From Agapetus fuscipes (Eukaryota > Arthropoda > Insecta > Trichoptera > Glossosomatidae): DNA of 64,000 nt. Where the stretch lies: assembly GCA_951799405.1 (NCBI GenBank), contig OX637344.1, positions 124,001-188,000 on the forward strand, given 5' to 3'. The position numbers and the translations under genes are program-made. The notes beneath the pieces are model-generated. The model was not told the origin of the DNA and ran no database searches. It saw only the letters and a list, made by a program, of their open reading frames with translations. Positions 43,369 through 53,882 of the stretch are shown here, piece after piece. The first letter of the stretch is position 1, and each line of letters begins with the position of its first letter.

Positions 43369-43631
43369 TCCTTGACTTATAGGTTGTTATGCGGCTGACC
43401 ACCCATACTGTAAAAAAATTGGTTCACTTTGCCAATGTCACCCCTGTTTCAGGGAAGGACGGCAAGAGTTGCAAGGCTTATGTTCATTTGAGATTGCGGG
43501 TTTTTATATTGTAGGTCCACATGCGGCATGTGTTAGCGCGAAATTATACATATCTGCTTGTGGGAATGCATTTAATATAAATCTTAAATGATATATATCT
43601 TTGCAGCTTAGATTAGATTAGATTAGATTAG
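43369..43631 (+). repeat. R260, full length, GATTA-type tail
   Basis: CCTTGACTTATAGGTTGTTA to CTTTGCAGCTTAGATTAGAT with repeated GATTA. Lies downstream of the LINE-A fragment in the same direction. Confidence 0.9.
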
Positions 43632-43848
43632 TATGAAATTTACATGAACTCAGTTTTTTGTCTACAAGTATTATTGTAGAACGTATATTCATACAGGCAA
43701 ATCGACTCCCTTAAATTGGTACACACCTGTGTATTTATATAATAAACATAAAAAAATGCTTGGGAAATTTCATTAAAAGAAGAAAATCTCTTTGTTTTGT
43801 TGTCGCTACAAGCCTAAATCGACTGTGAAGTTACCTTTCATCAATACA

Positions 43849-44095
43849 TTAAGGGACTGTTGCACCAACCTTAAGTCAATATTTGATAGACACATCAAAT
43901 TTAATTTCTTAATTCTGGTAGAGGCCTCGGTTAAATATTTCTAAAAAGTGGGTAATAATATGATGGAATTTAAACAGGAAAGATGATGTACATCAGCTAA
44001 TTTACGTATATGCAACCAAATTTTCTATTTAAGTGGAGAAATCACACTGAATTTTGTTTTTCGTCTGATTGGAGTTTAGTGCAACAGGCCCTTAA
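43849..44095. mobile_element. MITE with TTAA flanks (piggyBac-like target)
   Basis: TTAA followed by GGGACTGTTGCACCA at the left, and TAGTGCAACAGGCCC followed by TTAA at the right. The ends are inverted repeats over about 14 bp with one or two mismatches. TTAA target duplication is the hallmark of piggyBac-type transposases, which would have to be supplied from elsewhere. The 220-bp interior has no open frame. Confidence 0.7.
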
Positions 44096-44528
44096 CTGTC
44101 TTAAAGATTTTTTATGAAAAATATCTAGCTTTCTCTGTTGCTCTCTTTACCTAATTTCTTTTAATTTTTGCATGCTTCCAAATCTTTAGGGTCATCTTTT
44201 AAAAGTGATTAATTCCAAAAAGTTGTCAGTCTCCATTTTTACGTAGAAAGTGCAAGCTACAAAATCATTTTATTATTCTTGTTATGAGGAATTAAAACAT
44301 AAGTATCTCGTAAAATATGTTACCTAGAGAACTGAAATACTTTGTAAGATGGTTCATTAAGCTTCATAGCGAGTCTGTGCATTTAACATTTATGGAATAG
44401 TGAAGGCACTGAAGGCGTTCTCTCGAGAATCTTCTCTTGCATTATAAACCTGAATGTAATGTTGGCTGCATTCGTGAAATTGTTAATATTACCAGTACAT
44501 CAAATACTAAACAGTTAAACTCTAATAC
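44096..44528. other. No recognised feature
   Basis: AT-rich spacer. Confidence 0.3.
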
Positions 44529-44529
44529 T

Positions 44530-44806
44530 AAGCTACACATATATTGTAACTTCTTGTCGCGTTTTTCCTGAAGGGGTCGCTTGTGGCAAGTGGAACCTAT
44601 TTATTTCTCAGGGTAAAGGGGCATACCTGACGCCAACCACTTCAGTTGAAGTGGGAAATTCCCAGCCTTGAGTAAGCCTTGCCGGTATTTGATTTTAGGT
44701 GTGAAATAAACACCGGAACGGGAAATTATTTCACCGTCGGTGGGATTCAAACTCGAGTTCTCGGCATGGAATGCAAGCACTCTACCAACTGAGCTATCGA
44801 CTGGAC
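44530..44806 (-). repeat. tRNA-derived SINE1, full length
   Basis: The plus strand runs GTAACTTCTTGTCGCGTTTT ... CCAACCACTTCAGTTGAAGT ... CGGAACGGGAAATTATTTCA to the reversed head (GGGATTCAAACTCGAG ... CAACTGAGCTATCGAC). Confidence 0.85.
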
Positions 44807-44811
44807 GTGTA

Positions 44812-44896
44812 AAACAGCACCTCTAGTGAATGATTTAGTATGCTTGTATTTTTGGTAAACTATGTGGCTTAGTTTTAACATTAAGTGTCTTGACTA
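44812..44896. repeat. HP-1, right half
   Basis: AACAGCACCTCTAGTGAATG then GCTTGTATTTTTGGTAAACT and GTGGCTTAGTTTTAACATTA: loop and right arm of HP-1. It abuts the SINE1 head, which may have inserted into an HP-1 copy. Confidence 0.55.
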
Positions 44897-44984
44897 CCTT
44901 ATCCACATTTTAGAAAATACCTGAAAATTCACCCTCGTCTCACCACCAATCCTACCAACACTTCCCTTAGGTCTCACTAACGCT

Positions 44985-45187
44985 AATGAGGCTGACCACC
45001 CATACTGTAAAAAATTATTCACTTTACCAATATCACCTCTGTTTCAAGGAAGGTCGGCCATAGTTGCAGGGTTTACATTCATTTGAGGTTTGTTTTTTTT
45101 TTGGATTTAATTTGTAAGTACACTTCCAGCGTGGGTATGCATTTAATATGAATTTTAAATGTTGTTATATATTTGCAACTTAGATTA
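44985..45187 (+). repeat. R260 with internal deletion
   Basis: ATGAGGCTGACCACCCATAC ... CAAGGAAGGTCGGCCATAGT ... ATATTTGCAACTTAGATTAC; the middle of the 3' half is missing. Confidence 0.75.
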
Positions 45188-45189
45188 CT

Positions 45190-45624
45190 GCATCCGCCTG
45201 CTGGTTCGTATTACTGCCTAGATCGCCGTACAGTGTAACCAGATCTGAATTCTTCCTCGCTAGTGAAGCGTCGGGGACAGCTGGTCGTGGTCCCGCACGC
45301 CCGGTAGCTCTTAGGTATCAAATTTATTTAATTCTCAGTGAACGCGTCAAAATTACTTGAATAATTATTTTAATGAGAACTTGTGTACAAACATCAAGAA
45401 ATTTTACAGTGTACACCGTACAGCATTACTGATGTAGGTATGAAATATTTCAGATTGTTTAGTGATATGAATACTAGTACAGACAAGCAACCTACAGAGT
45501 GCATACGTAGGGAATATTTGGAGAACAAATTACATAACCTTGAAATTGATATGAAAAATATAAATTCAGTTATTTTTAGAGCTCCAATAAATTTCTGATT
45601 TGTGAATGTAAAGGCAGATGCAAA
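45190..45624. other. No recognised feature
   Basis: A moderately GC-richer stretch (45195-45310) and a 71-codon plus-strand frame at 45383-45598 (CIRREYLENKLHNLEIDMKN and so on). The frame looks mildly protein-like (charged, helix-like) but I recognise no family. Confidence 0.3.
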
Positions 45625-45628
45625 AATA

Positions 45629-45846
45629 TTTCTACAAAAATGTTGATGTCTCTATTCGCTTTTAGCGCTTGCAATTTGGAAGTTGTACTGTGCAAGATTT
45701 GTGTTCATTTAAGATTGTATTCTTATGCTGTATGTCCACATGCAGCATATTATTATGTAAGCACGAACTTATACGTGTCTGCTTGTGAGAACGTATGTAA
45801 TATGAATCTTGAATGGAGCATATCTTTGCTACTTCGATTATATGTA
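45629..45846 (+). repeat. R260, degenerate
   Basis: TGCAAGATTTGTGTTCATTT ... TGTCCACATGCAGCATATTA ... ACGTGTCTGCTTGTGAGAAC ... ATATCTTTGCTACTTCGATT follows the 3' two thirds of R260. Confidence 0.7.
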
Positions 45847-46405
45847 GATAAAAGAATACATGGCCCAAATACTTAGGTTAAGTAGGTCCAAATCAAGCTA
45901 TAACTTTTTTATACTGGAGAAGTCAACATGGGAAAAGAGATATTACAGAAATCGTTTGTGTAATAAGACTTCAGAGATATTCGACAAAAAAAAAAAATCT
46001 AAGGAAAATTATATTTTTAGCAGATCATGTGACCTACAAAAAAGGATAAAGCAAATACCTGGTTACGCTTGCAATCATTAAAGTTTAAAATGAAATGTTA
46101 AGCTGGACCATGCATTTTTTCTTCCAAAACACACCTTAAACACCAAACATAAAATATTGCGTCAACTTTATTCCTAGAAATAGATTGTTACAAATTACTA
46201 TGTATTTTCTAGTAAGAATATGAAGCAAAAAAATATCCAAACACAATATTTCACAGAGAGTCAACATGGCTTGAAAATAAAGCTAATACGTATAATTTTA
46301 AAATTTTAAGTACATAAATAAATAAAGGCATCCATCATACTTTGATAATAGCCCCGCAAAACCTTTAAAACGTTCCATTATGTTTCATAACTGAACCAAA
46401 AACAG
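45847..46405. other. No recognised feature
   Basis: AT-rich spacer. Confidence 0.3.
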
Positions 46406-46409
46406 TATC

Positions 46410-46557
46410 CACCCAAGTATACAAGATTACCTTTCAACGCAACCAGAGCGTGTTTCCGAAAATGTATAAAAAGTTAAACGTTCATTGGATGCATTGTTTT
46501 ATTTTACATGTAATTTTTGTTTGAGTTTAAACGTGAAGTTGTATACTTGACGTACAG
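46410..46557. repeat. HP-1 hairpin MITE
   Basis: Left terminus CACCCAAGTATACAAGATTA, arm CAACCAGAGCGTGTTTCCGA, AAAATGTATAAAAAGTTAAA, loop CGTTCATTGGATGCATTG, right arm GTTTGAGTTTAAACGTGAAG and terminus GTATACTTGACGTACAG. Nearly full length. Confidence 0.75.
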
Positions 46558-47024
46558 TTCACAATTCGCCTAAAGGCTTAAAAATTATTCCATAGATTTT
46601 TTGCTGGAGCTCTCAGAGTTCTTACAAAAGTCGGGCCGCTAATATTGAGCGATGTAAGAGACGTAGCATTGTTTACAATATATTGTTTGTTTTGGTAAAA
46701 CAAAGGATACATATTTCAACAATTGAGAGGTTACAAGAAGTAACTGTTATCTATTGTGGAGGCGCTATTTGGGTCACTTGGACCGCCATTTTCCATATTT
46801 GTAGTTCAAACAAACCAGTATTTATTGTTTAACAATGGAATTAGGACTTAAAAAAAAACGTTTTGCATTTTTTTCAGTAATTTACTTAAGTTAATTTTAT
46901 CCTTATCTTTTATTGTAATTTTTTGTTCACCAATGAAATATTTTCTTTTCTTTAACAAAACACACCCATTTTCTTCCTACCGTTTTTCTTCTTACCAAGT
47001 CTTCTTTAGCGAATAAATTAAATT
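46558..47024. other. No recognised feature
   Basis: AT-rich spacer. Confidence 0.3.
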
Positions 47025-47025
47025 A

Positions 47026-47318
47026 CGCTGATTTATTTGGGGAGTGCTGTTTTTGTGTGTATCACGCCTCAAGAGCCCTCTGCGAGCTTGGTCGTCGCTG
47101 TAGAAAGCACCAATTCTCAAAGCAAAACCCAGTTGCTGTAAGGCTGGATGGACCTTTAGTGGCCGGTCTTTGGTAAAGGTATGTGATTTTTTTCACCAAG
47201 CGAAGACCACATTTGAAAATATAAATGGAATTTTTGTTTTTTTGTGCTCCGCCGGGATTCGAACCCACAACCTTTCATTTACGAGTTCGAAGTGTTAGCA
47301 CTGGACTACGGACCGGTC
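47026..47318 (-). repeat. tRNA-derived SINE2, full length
   Basis: Reversed tail GGAGTGCTGTTTTTGTGTGT, CTCAAGAGCCCTCTGCGAGC, GTTGCTGTAAGGCTGGATGG, and reversed head GCCGGGATTCGAACCCACAA ... GGACTACGGACCGGTC. It is very close to the 42.1-kb copy. Confidence 0.85.
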
Positions 47319-47884
47319 AAATACTCCAAATACTCCTCAATCTTCTTTAACAATTTCTTTTTGCGATATTTGTCTGTAAATAATACATAATTCCAAATAT
47401 TTTTTTGATTTCTGATGACTTTTTATGATTGAAAATGAAAAATACTATTCGTTTTTCAACTACACAAAAAAATCACATCAACGGATTTGGTGTTTAATTT
47501 CAGTTAATGATATTTCATAGTACTAAATTCAAATGACTTAAATAATAAAAATTAAATTCAATAAAAACTATGTAACAAAATAATCTGTGATAAATTAAAA
47601 AGTTATATAATCCATTCTAGCCTAAGACTTCAAATATAAACTACAGCTAGAAAGTACAGACCTCCGCGATGTAATAAATGAGAACCTCCGGATACATAAA
47701 TATTGTTCAAAATTTCCCATAAAACAATCGTAAAATATTTACTTTTTCCCGGTCGTCTATTCCATACAAGTAGTTTAATTAATCAATTAGTTTATATTGC
47801 AGTAAATTAATGTTCAAAATAAACGTAAGTGAAAGGCGGTATTAAGAAGAATGGTGGTTTAAAGATTAAAAGAGGGATAAGAAG
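47319..47884. other. No recognised feature
   Basis: AT-rich spacer. Confidence 0.3.
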
Positions 47885-47887
47885 AAA

Positions 47888-48075
47888 AATGTGAACTGGC
47901 CACACTGTGAAGAAATCCAAATCTGTGGATGTATTTCGCGGAGCACTCAAGACACACCTTTTTAGAAAGTCTTATCCATGATCGGAGAGGGCCCTTGAGG
48001 TGTGACACACACAAAAACGGCGCTCTCTTATCATTTGTAATTTAAAATAAATTAGCCTGATATTATCATTATTAT
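47888..48075 (+). pseudogene. L2/CR1-like LINE 3' end (LINE-C)
   Basis: A plus-strand frame reads KSVDVFRGALKTHLFRKSYP, the L2/CR1 C-terminal signature. The 3' UTR holds GAGGGCCCTTGAGGTGTGAC and ACACAAAAACGGCGCTC, then an ATT-rich tail. Closely matches the 35.1-kb copy, which has a deletion of CACACCTTTTTAG. Confidence 0.75.
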
Positions 48076-49192
48076 TAAGTGAAATGACAACAATGTAACA
48101 GTTTACTACCTTTTTTTATTTTTATTTTAAATGCTACTCGATTCAGAAGATATGGTGGCAAGAATTGTACTAAGAATAATTTCTTAATGCTTTTAAAAAA
48201 TCTTGCACCACACCATACTAACGTGACAATTTAAAATATATCCTAAATAAACAGTACACATTATGTATCGTTGTATATACAAAGAATAAATAATTTCAAA
48301 ATATTGCAGATCCAGCCCATTTTTCTACCTCTTCTTCTTTTCTTGGTGTTTTCAACACTTTTTAAGAGAGATGCGCTCAACCATTCTCGGATACAGACTT
48401 CCATTTTCTACACACCTCTTATATTTTGCTCATTAAAAATAAATATATGCATACCTTTACTTTATTCATATCAAGTCGACTAAAAAAAAAATTTAATCAG
48501 CAAAAAATGCACCGGAGTTTATGCACTTCTCAAAAGAAAATTTATGCTAAAACCTGCAACTCGAAAAGAAATAAATTCTTTTAAATGCTCATTTTCCGTT
48601 CCATTGCATTCACTGAATACTAAATTGTTGTAAATATAATATTAACTTCCTCTGCTTGTGACATTTCCTTCTTAAATAATTATTATTGTTAATCGCAATA
48701 CTGGTTTGAGTGTTTCCCGCCGCGTACTTTTCTTTGTTTATCTTACATTATATTATCGAGGGGGGAAATATGTATGATAGTTAAAATAAACAAATCGCAA
48801 ATTAAAACATGAAGAAAAGTCGTTAAACTTGGCTACAGGTAAAGTAAGATAATAGCTAAACAGTTGGTAATTATATTTAAAATGGTGGTAGCTTACATAT
48901 CTATGGTCTATTTTATGCAGTAGATTCTTGCATGAAAAGATGAAGCATGTCATGTGTGTATACATTTTGTAACCAGTAGGCAAATTGAGGTATTTATGCA
49001 GATTGCCAGCTGTGCTAGTATTAGAGTATCTCTCTCCTCCATCTCACACAGCTTCTCACGATATTTCTAGATGAGTTGATATCTAGTCAACTCGACCATT
49101 TCTACTTTATTTTCCACTCAATATTAAGTATAAAGTAAAGAAATGTACCATCTTAAATAGTTACCCATTTAATTTAAAAGAAGGGTTAGCGT
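48076..49192. other. No recognised feature
   Basis: 1.1 kb AT-rich; short chance frames only. Confidence 0.35.
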
Positions 49193-49195
49193 GGT

Positions 49196-49322
49196 TTATG
49201 TAAATTTGAGATTTGTGTTTTTATTTTGATGTTCGTATGCAGCATGTGGCAGCGCGAGGATGCACGTTTAATCATGTTTATAACATGAATCTGGATGTTC
49301 ATTAAACTTTGAAACTAAGATA
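49196..49322 (+). repeat. R260 3' part, degenerate
   Basis: GTTTATGTAAATTTGAGATT ... TTCGTATGCAGCATGTGGCA ... TTAAACTTTGAAACTAAGAT follows the 3' half of R260. Confidence 0.6.
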
Positions 49323-49656
49323 ACAATAACATTATAGTATTATGGAAGAAGCAATGTACATTTACTTACAAACATCGGCTTTAGATCGCTACTGCTCCCA
49401 ATCGTAAATCTGTTTAGCTTCTCGATAAATACTAAAACCGTTACAAGCAACAAAATAAAAGTCGGTATTTTAATTGGTTTCTTTCGACCTGGACTGTTTG
49501 CTCAGACAGTTTCCCCGTGGCTCCGCAAAAAGTCAGAAATCAATTATCTCCATAATTTCACGGAAGTTCAATTAAACAAGGTCGGCGATCTTTCGGATGA
49601 TTATTTACTGAGAACATTGGTTACACAACTCTCAGCCATTATCAGCTGTCTGCAAC
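49323..49656. other. No recognised feature
   Basis: AT-rich spacer. Confidence 0.3.
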
Positions 49657-49657
49657 T

Positions 49658-49813
49658 GTACCCACAGTATAAAAATCAACGCTTAAACTCAATCATAGCG
49701 TTTTACTAAAAGTGTATTGAAACAAAGACACTCAGTGAGAACTCTGTATTAGTTTCCATTGATTTTTTGGTAAACGCTGTTCTTGAGTTTGAACGCTAAG
49801 TCTTATACTCTGG
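49658..49813. repeat. HP-1 hairpin MITE, near full length
   Basis: Left terminus TACCCACAGTATAAAAATCA, arm ACTCAATCATAGCGTTTTAC, AAAGTGTATTGAAACAAAG, loop with CACTCAGTGAGAACTC, right arm ATTTTTTGGTAAACGCTGTT then GAGTTTGAACGCTAAG and terminus TTATACTCTGGG. Confidence 0.8.
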
Positions 49814-50838
49814 GATCTGTTTATTAGATTGAGACCTGAAAGACGTTGAGTAACTGTTTTTTAAGTGAAGATAATTGTTCGTCTTTGAAAAAGTACGAGT
49901 ACCAAAATTTAAATGAAAAGAATCGATCTTGTGTACGTTGATCAATGAAAAAGAATGCAAAATATGCTTGCAAATTCATCGTGAATAATTTTAAGTTTTT
50001 TTTTCACGCTGCTTGCAAATAATCTCCTCTTTATTCAAATTTCTTTGATAGAATTTCATAAGTTAAGCATAAAATATGTCCTATTTTATGCACATTATCT
50101 TTTTTGCAACAGTTACTTTAATCAATAAACGATAAAAATAGAATTTACAAAACCCTCACAAATTTATAGAAACGAACATTTTGAAATAAGTCATTTTCTT
50201 ATTCTTCTTCAAAAGCCTGCTCTACTAAAAATTGCAAATCTTCATTTTCGAAGTGTTCTTTATTTTGTAGTTTTTTCCCTGTAAGAAATATATTTTTCCA
50301 TGGTAGGGTAATTTTTCTTTGTATCGTGATATCAAAGAGCAGAGATTGTTTAAGATTGTTTTTTATTTTTGGTTAGTATTTACTTGGATTGGATTATAAT
50401 TCAAAATGTACAATATTTCAATCTCCCAGTACAAATGTGTTTCGCAAATTTATCAAATTTTTAAAGATCTACGAATTTGTAAGAATTCAAGAACTGTATT
50501 TTCAATTAGAATTAGCAATTTAAAGAAAATAAATCTGTAAGCGATTAAAATACATTTTTATTGGTGTAGGGATTTTCCAGTTCAACCAAGATTTGCTTCA
50601 TTTATTTTAATGGTGGAATGATAAAACAACTGACTGGACAGCAAGGATCATTGGATGTGCGGTCAGATATTATACTGAGCAGTTTCACAGTGTAGCCAAC
50701 TGAAAACCCAGAAATAAGGAACAGCATAAAATATTCATGTATTAGTACTGAAACAAAGGGCATTAACAATCACAGATTAAGTAATGCAGAGATTACTCAA
50801 GAAGTTATTTTTCTTCTTTCGGACTATGTTCAGACAGA
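49814..50838. other. No recognised feature
   Basis: AT-rich; nothing supported. Confidence 0.35.
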
Positions 50839-50840
50839 GA

Positions 50841-51098
50841 ATCTAATCTTATCTAATCTAAGTTGCAAAGATATGTTACATTGGAGATTCACATTACATG
50901 CATTCCCACAACCAAGACACGTACAAGTTCGCGCTTGCACGTGCCTCATGTGAGACTACAACATAAAAACCAATCTCAAACGGACATACACCCTGCAACT
51001 CTTGCCGTCCTTCCCTGTAACAGGGGTGACATTGGCAAAGTGAACCATTTTTTACAGCATGGGTGGTCAGCCGCATACCAACCTATAAGTCAAGGAAC
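50841..51098 (-). repeat. R260, full length, GATTA-type tail
   Basis: TCTAATCTTATCTAATCTAA tail, body ACATTGGAGATTCACATTAC and ACAGGGGTGACATTGGCAAA, and 5' edge CCTATAAGTCAAGGAAC. Close to the copies at 1.2 and 31.8 kb. Confidence 0.9.
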
Positions 51099-51743
51099 CG
51101 AGAAAATATTTAAATAATCATTTCCGTGTAAGAATAGTAAATTTTGCATCATAAAATACTATTATTCATCATTTGTGTGATTACAGTTCCTGAGTTCTAC
51201 TTGAAAGTCTACTGGTATTTTTTTTTTAAAAGAAAAAGTATAAGATAATATTATGTTTATTAGGTTTTGTAGCTGGTTTAAACTTCAAGAACTGACTTGA
51301 AATGAAAATGGCAGTATGTTTAAACCATGCTGAGAACTTAACCCATCATTCTTCATGTGATATTGACTGGAATATTGGCCAGTTCCGATTCTTATTTCAA
51401 CAAACTTTAATCTTATCTAATCTAATCTGAACAAGACCATATTAGATGCTAGATTTATTTTTTCAAATATTTTCGTATTAAATCATTTTACATCATCACG
51501 AAATATTACATCCACAAAATAATCTAAACTTACATAATCTTTCCCAAAATAAAACATCTAAGCCCAAATTTATTATTTTATTTGAAGTATTTTATATAAA
51601 AAGAAGAATGTAATTTTTGAATTTGAAATTACTCGCTCGAGAAACAATTGAATGCGCAATGAAGTGTTAAATCTCACGGTTGTTGCCTGTTGGCATAAAT
51701 AAATAAATAAAACAATCCCAGACATCTTCTGATTTAAAAAAAT
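51099..51743. other. No recognised feature
   Basis: AT-rich spacer; a short TCTTATCTAATCTAATCTGA at about 51411 may be an R260 tail relic. Confidence 0.35.
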
Positions 51744-52331
51744 AATTCAGGAGGTAATTTTCAAAAGTGGTCAACTCCAAATTTATAGAAAATCAAGTAA
51801 ATATACAACATTTTTCTAGAAAGAATTCTTTATCGGCTCATATCAATCTTAACTAGCCAAATCCAGCCTAAACCCCTCAAATCAATAAACAAATATCAAC
51901 CTTACATTCAAAATTAGCCTATTCCAGACCACCTTACTTTCAAACATGGCTAGATCCGTTTGAGCCAATCACGTCGCTCCTAACCCAATCCGCCATCTTG
52001 CATTCTCCATACATCGAGCCGTCAAAAGTAGTCAAATCCGAACAGCTTCCTAACAAAATTGGTCAAATCCATTTCGCTTTCATTCAAAAATGGTCAAATC
52101 CACACCTTGGAAACAAAACTAGTCAAATCCGTTTTTTATTCGGGTTTTTCTCCGTAAATACAAGCATTTACTTTATTTCTGTTGTATTCAATTAATCCTG
52201 AACTCCACATTATTCTAAAGTTAGCATTCTAAGCATCACAATGGAGTACATCATGACAGAACACAAAAGTTGTCTTTTCTCAATTTGGCATAAAGTGGAC
52301 TTGACTACTATTGAAAATTACCTCCTGAATT
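51744..52331. mobile_element. 588-bp inverted-repeat element with a ~31-bp periodic motif array
   Basis: The ends are inverted repeats of about 40 bp: left AATTCAGGAGGTAATTTTCA followed by AAAGTGGTCAACTCCAAATT, right the inverse with a few changes. AATT lies at both ends and may be either part of the repeat or a 4-bp target duplication. Inside, a TAGTCAAATCCG/TGGTCAAATCCA motif recurs at 52029, 52060, 52091 and 52120, with weaker versions at 51853, 51914, 51947 and 51980. The terminal repeat itself contains the related GTGGTCAACTCC. No transposase frame is present, so it is nonautonomous. Confidence 0.75.
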
Positions 52332-53120
52332 GTGGTCATCGGCACCAATTTGTAGTAAAATAGTCAGTTTGTAACTATTAAATAAATTAAGTTTTTTGTT
52401 CGATCGAGATTTTATCTTGACAGCTGTGATTTTCGAGATTTTTCTACTAATGAGGAGTTCCGAATTTTAATTTGTACTTATAAATGTCTAAATAGCTTAT
52501 TCGAAAAGTTTAAAAGTTGTTCTACTGCTTTTGAAATGCAAATGTGTCAAAATAAACCATATTTCATGAAAAGTATGTTTTTTGTTGTTTTCCATTTATT
52601 TTTAAAAAATACTTAATATTATAAGGAGTGAGTATTTAGGTCATTAAAAAAAACACATAATAGTTGTTTCGGTTGGTCCTTATTTTATCATTACTTCGTT
52701 CATTTGACTAACGAATGATCGTTTAGCTTCTTTGAGAAACGGGAATAAAAATTCATGCTAAGATGGCAAAAAATATTCACTTATTGATGGTATCACACCA
52801 AAATTACAAACAAAATATATACATATACGTATTATACATAAGAAGCTCTGTAATACATTAAAAGTTTGTTTTTGAAGTTGAGAAAATTATGATGTAAAAA
52901 AGCAAACCACAAAACCATAACCTTAAATAGCATAATTAAAAATCCTTACCATAAATTTGATCTGTTATTCAGTCTTTACAGGAACATACAGGAACAAGTA
53001 TTTTGAAATAATTTGAAAGGACTACCTGTAAAAAAACAAAAAAAAAATACATTAGAAATCAAATAATAATATACCTACTTCCTTTTCGGTGCCAAAGTGT
53101 ACAAACAAAACATGAATACA
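52332..53120. other. No recognised feature
   Basis: AT-rich spacer. Confidence 0.35.
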
Positions 53121-53123
53121 TTT

Positions 53124-53327
53124 TCATGAAAATAATTCCTGGCATGGTTTTCCGTAGAGTCGTACACTTGCGTGTCGGTAAATAATGTGAGGAAATATGG
53201 AAATGGCGTATAGCACGGCTAATGAGACGTGGCGAAGCGTGGTGGCCAGCAGGTACTTAGTCCCTGTCTGCCAGTTCCACCAAACGGACTCTACCAGATG
53301 TTTATTCATACCAGTAAAGAAAACCAT
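53124..53327 (-). CDS. Candidate host exon or small protein, unidentified
   Basis: A 67-codon frame that looks more like real protein than its neighbours: W-rich start (SVWWNWQTGTKYLLATTLRH) followed by a hydrophobic stretch (VSLAVLYAISIFPHIIY) that could be one membrane segment, then RHASVRLYGKPCQELFS and a stop. Many codons end in C or G although the surroundings are AT-rich. A possible splice acceptor (CATCTGGTAG) lies inside the frame just upstream of SVWW; no strong donor is visible. None of the repeat families here covers it. I do not recognise the family; chance cannot be excluded. Confidence 0.3.
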   Translation of the reverse strand: MVFFTGMNKHLVESVWWNWQTGTKYLLATTLRHVSLAVLYAISIFPHIIYRHASVRLYGKPCQELFS

Positions 53328-53489
53328 TGCAAAGATATGGCATTTTTAATGAATTTGGTATTTTGTTGACCTTTGAAAACAGTTTATGTGTTGTTTTCAA
53401 TATATTACGATAATTTGGATACTGTTGAAGGAATGGCCTATGAACGACTGATATTTTTTTTTAAAATGGAATAGGTATGAAAGTAAAGC

Positions 53490-53522
53490 ATGAAAAGGGA
53501 AGGCTGAGAAAAAGATGGGGTG
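53490..53522 (+). pseudogene. LINE-A remnant, left part, split by R260
   Basis: Encodes KGRLRKRWGDL, matching GRGRPRKEWLDQ of LINE-A. The match resumes at 53775 after the R260 insertion. Confidence 0.6.
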
Positions 53523-53774
53523 ATCTATAATCTATAATCTAAGTTGCAAGGATATATTCATTCAAAGCTCTCAGATGTATGCCCACAAACAAACACGTGT
53601 AGTTCGCGCTTACAAATGCTGATTGTGTACTTACAAATAAAATCCAAACCTCAAATGAACATAAGCCCTGCAACTCTTGCCGACATTCCCTGAAACAGGG
53701 GTGACATTGGCAAAGTGAACCATTTTTTACAGTATGGGTGGTCAGCCTCATACCAACCTATAAGTCAAGGAATA
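53523..53774 (-). repeat. R260, full length, young GATTATA-tail subfamily, nested in LINE-A
   Basis: Plus strand from TCTATAATCTATAATCTAAG to CCTATAAGTCAAGGAAT. By eye it appears identical to the copy at 20700-20954 over about 245 bp. Confidence 0.9.
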
Positions 53775-53882
53775 CGAGATAAAAGAACAATATTAAAAAA
53801 AACTGAAATCTGATGAGTGAGAAAAAAGAGTGATGCATGTTGAAATGATGAAAGAAGTGTGCAAGGATAGAAAAAAAATAAT
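53775..53882 (+). pseudogene. LINE-A remnant, right part
   Basis: After broken frames it encodes SEKKRVMHVEMMKEVCKDRK, matching SENKRRVCMKKVMNIEEMKV and VCKDRKK of LINE-A with a deletion. Together with 53490-53522 it is one copy interrupted by R260. Confidence 0.65.

Noticed and set aside
45383..45598. 71-codon plus-strand frame with charged, helix-like composition
   Set aside because: Mildly protein-like but short, with no recognised family and no splice signals I could support.
51840..52150. CRISPR-like array because of the ~31-bp spacing
   Set aside because: The repeated part is only about 11 bp and is imperfect, the surroundings are animal repeats, and the array lies within an inverted-repeat element.
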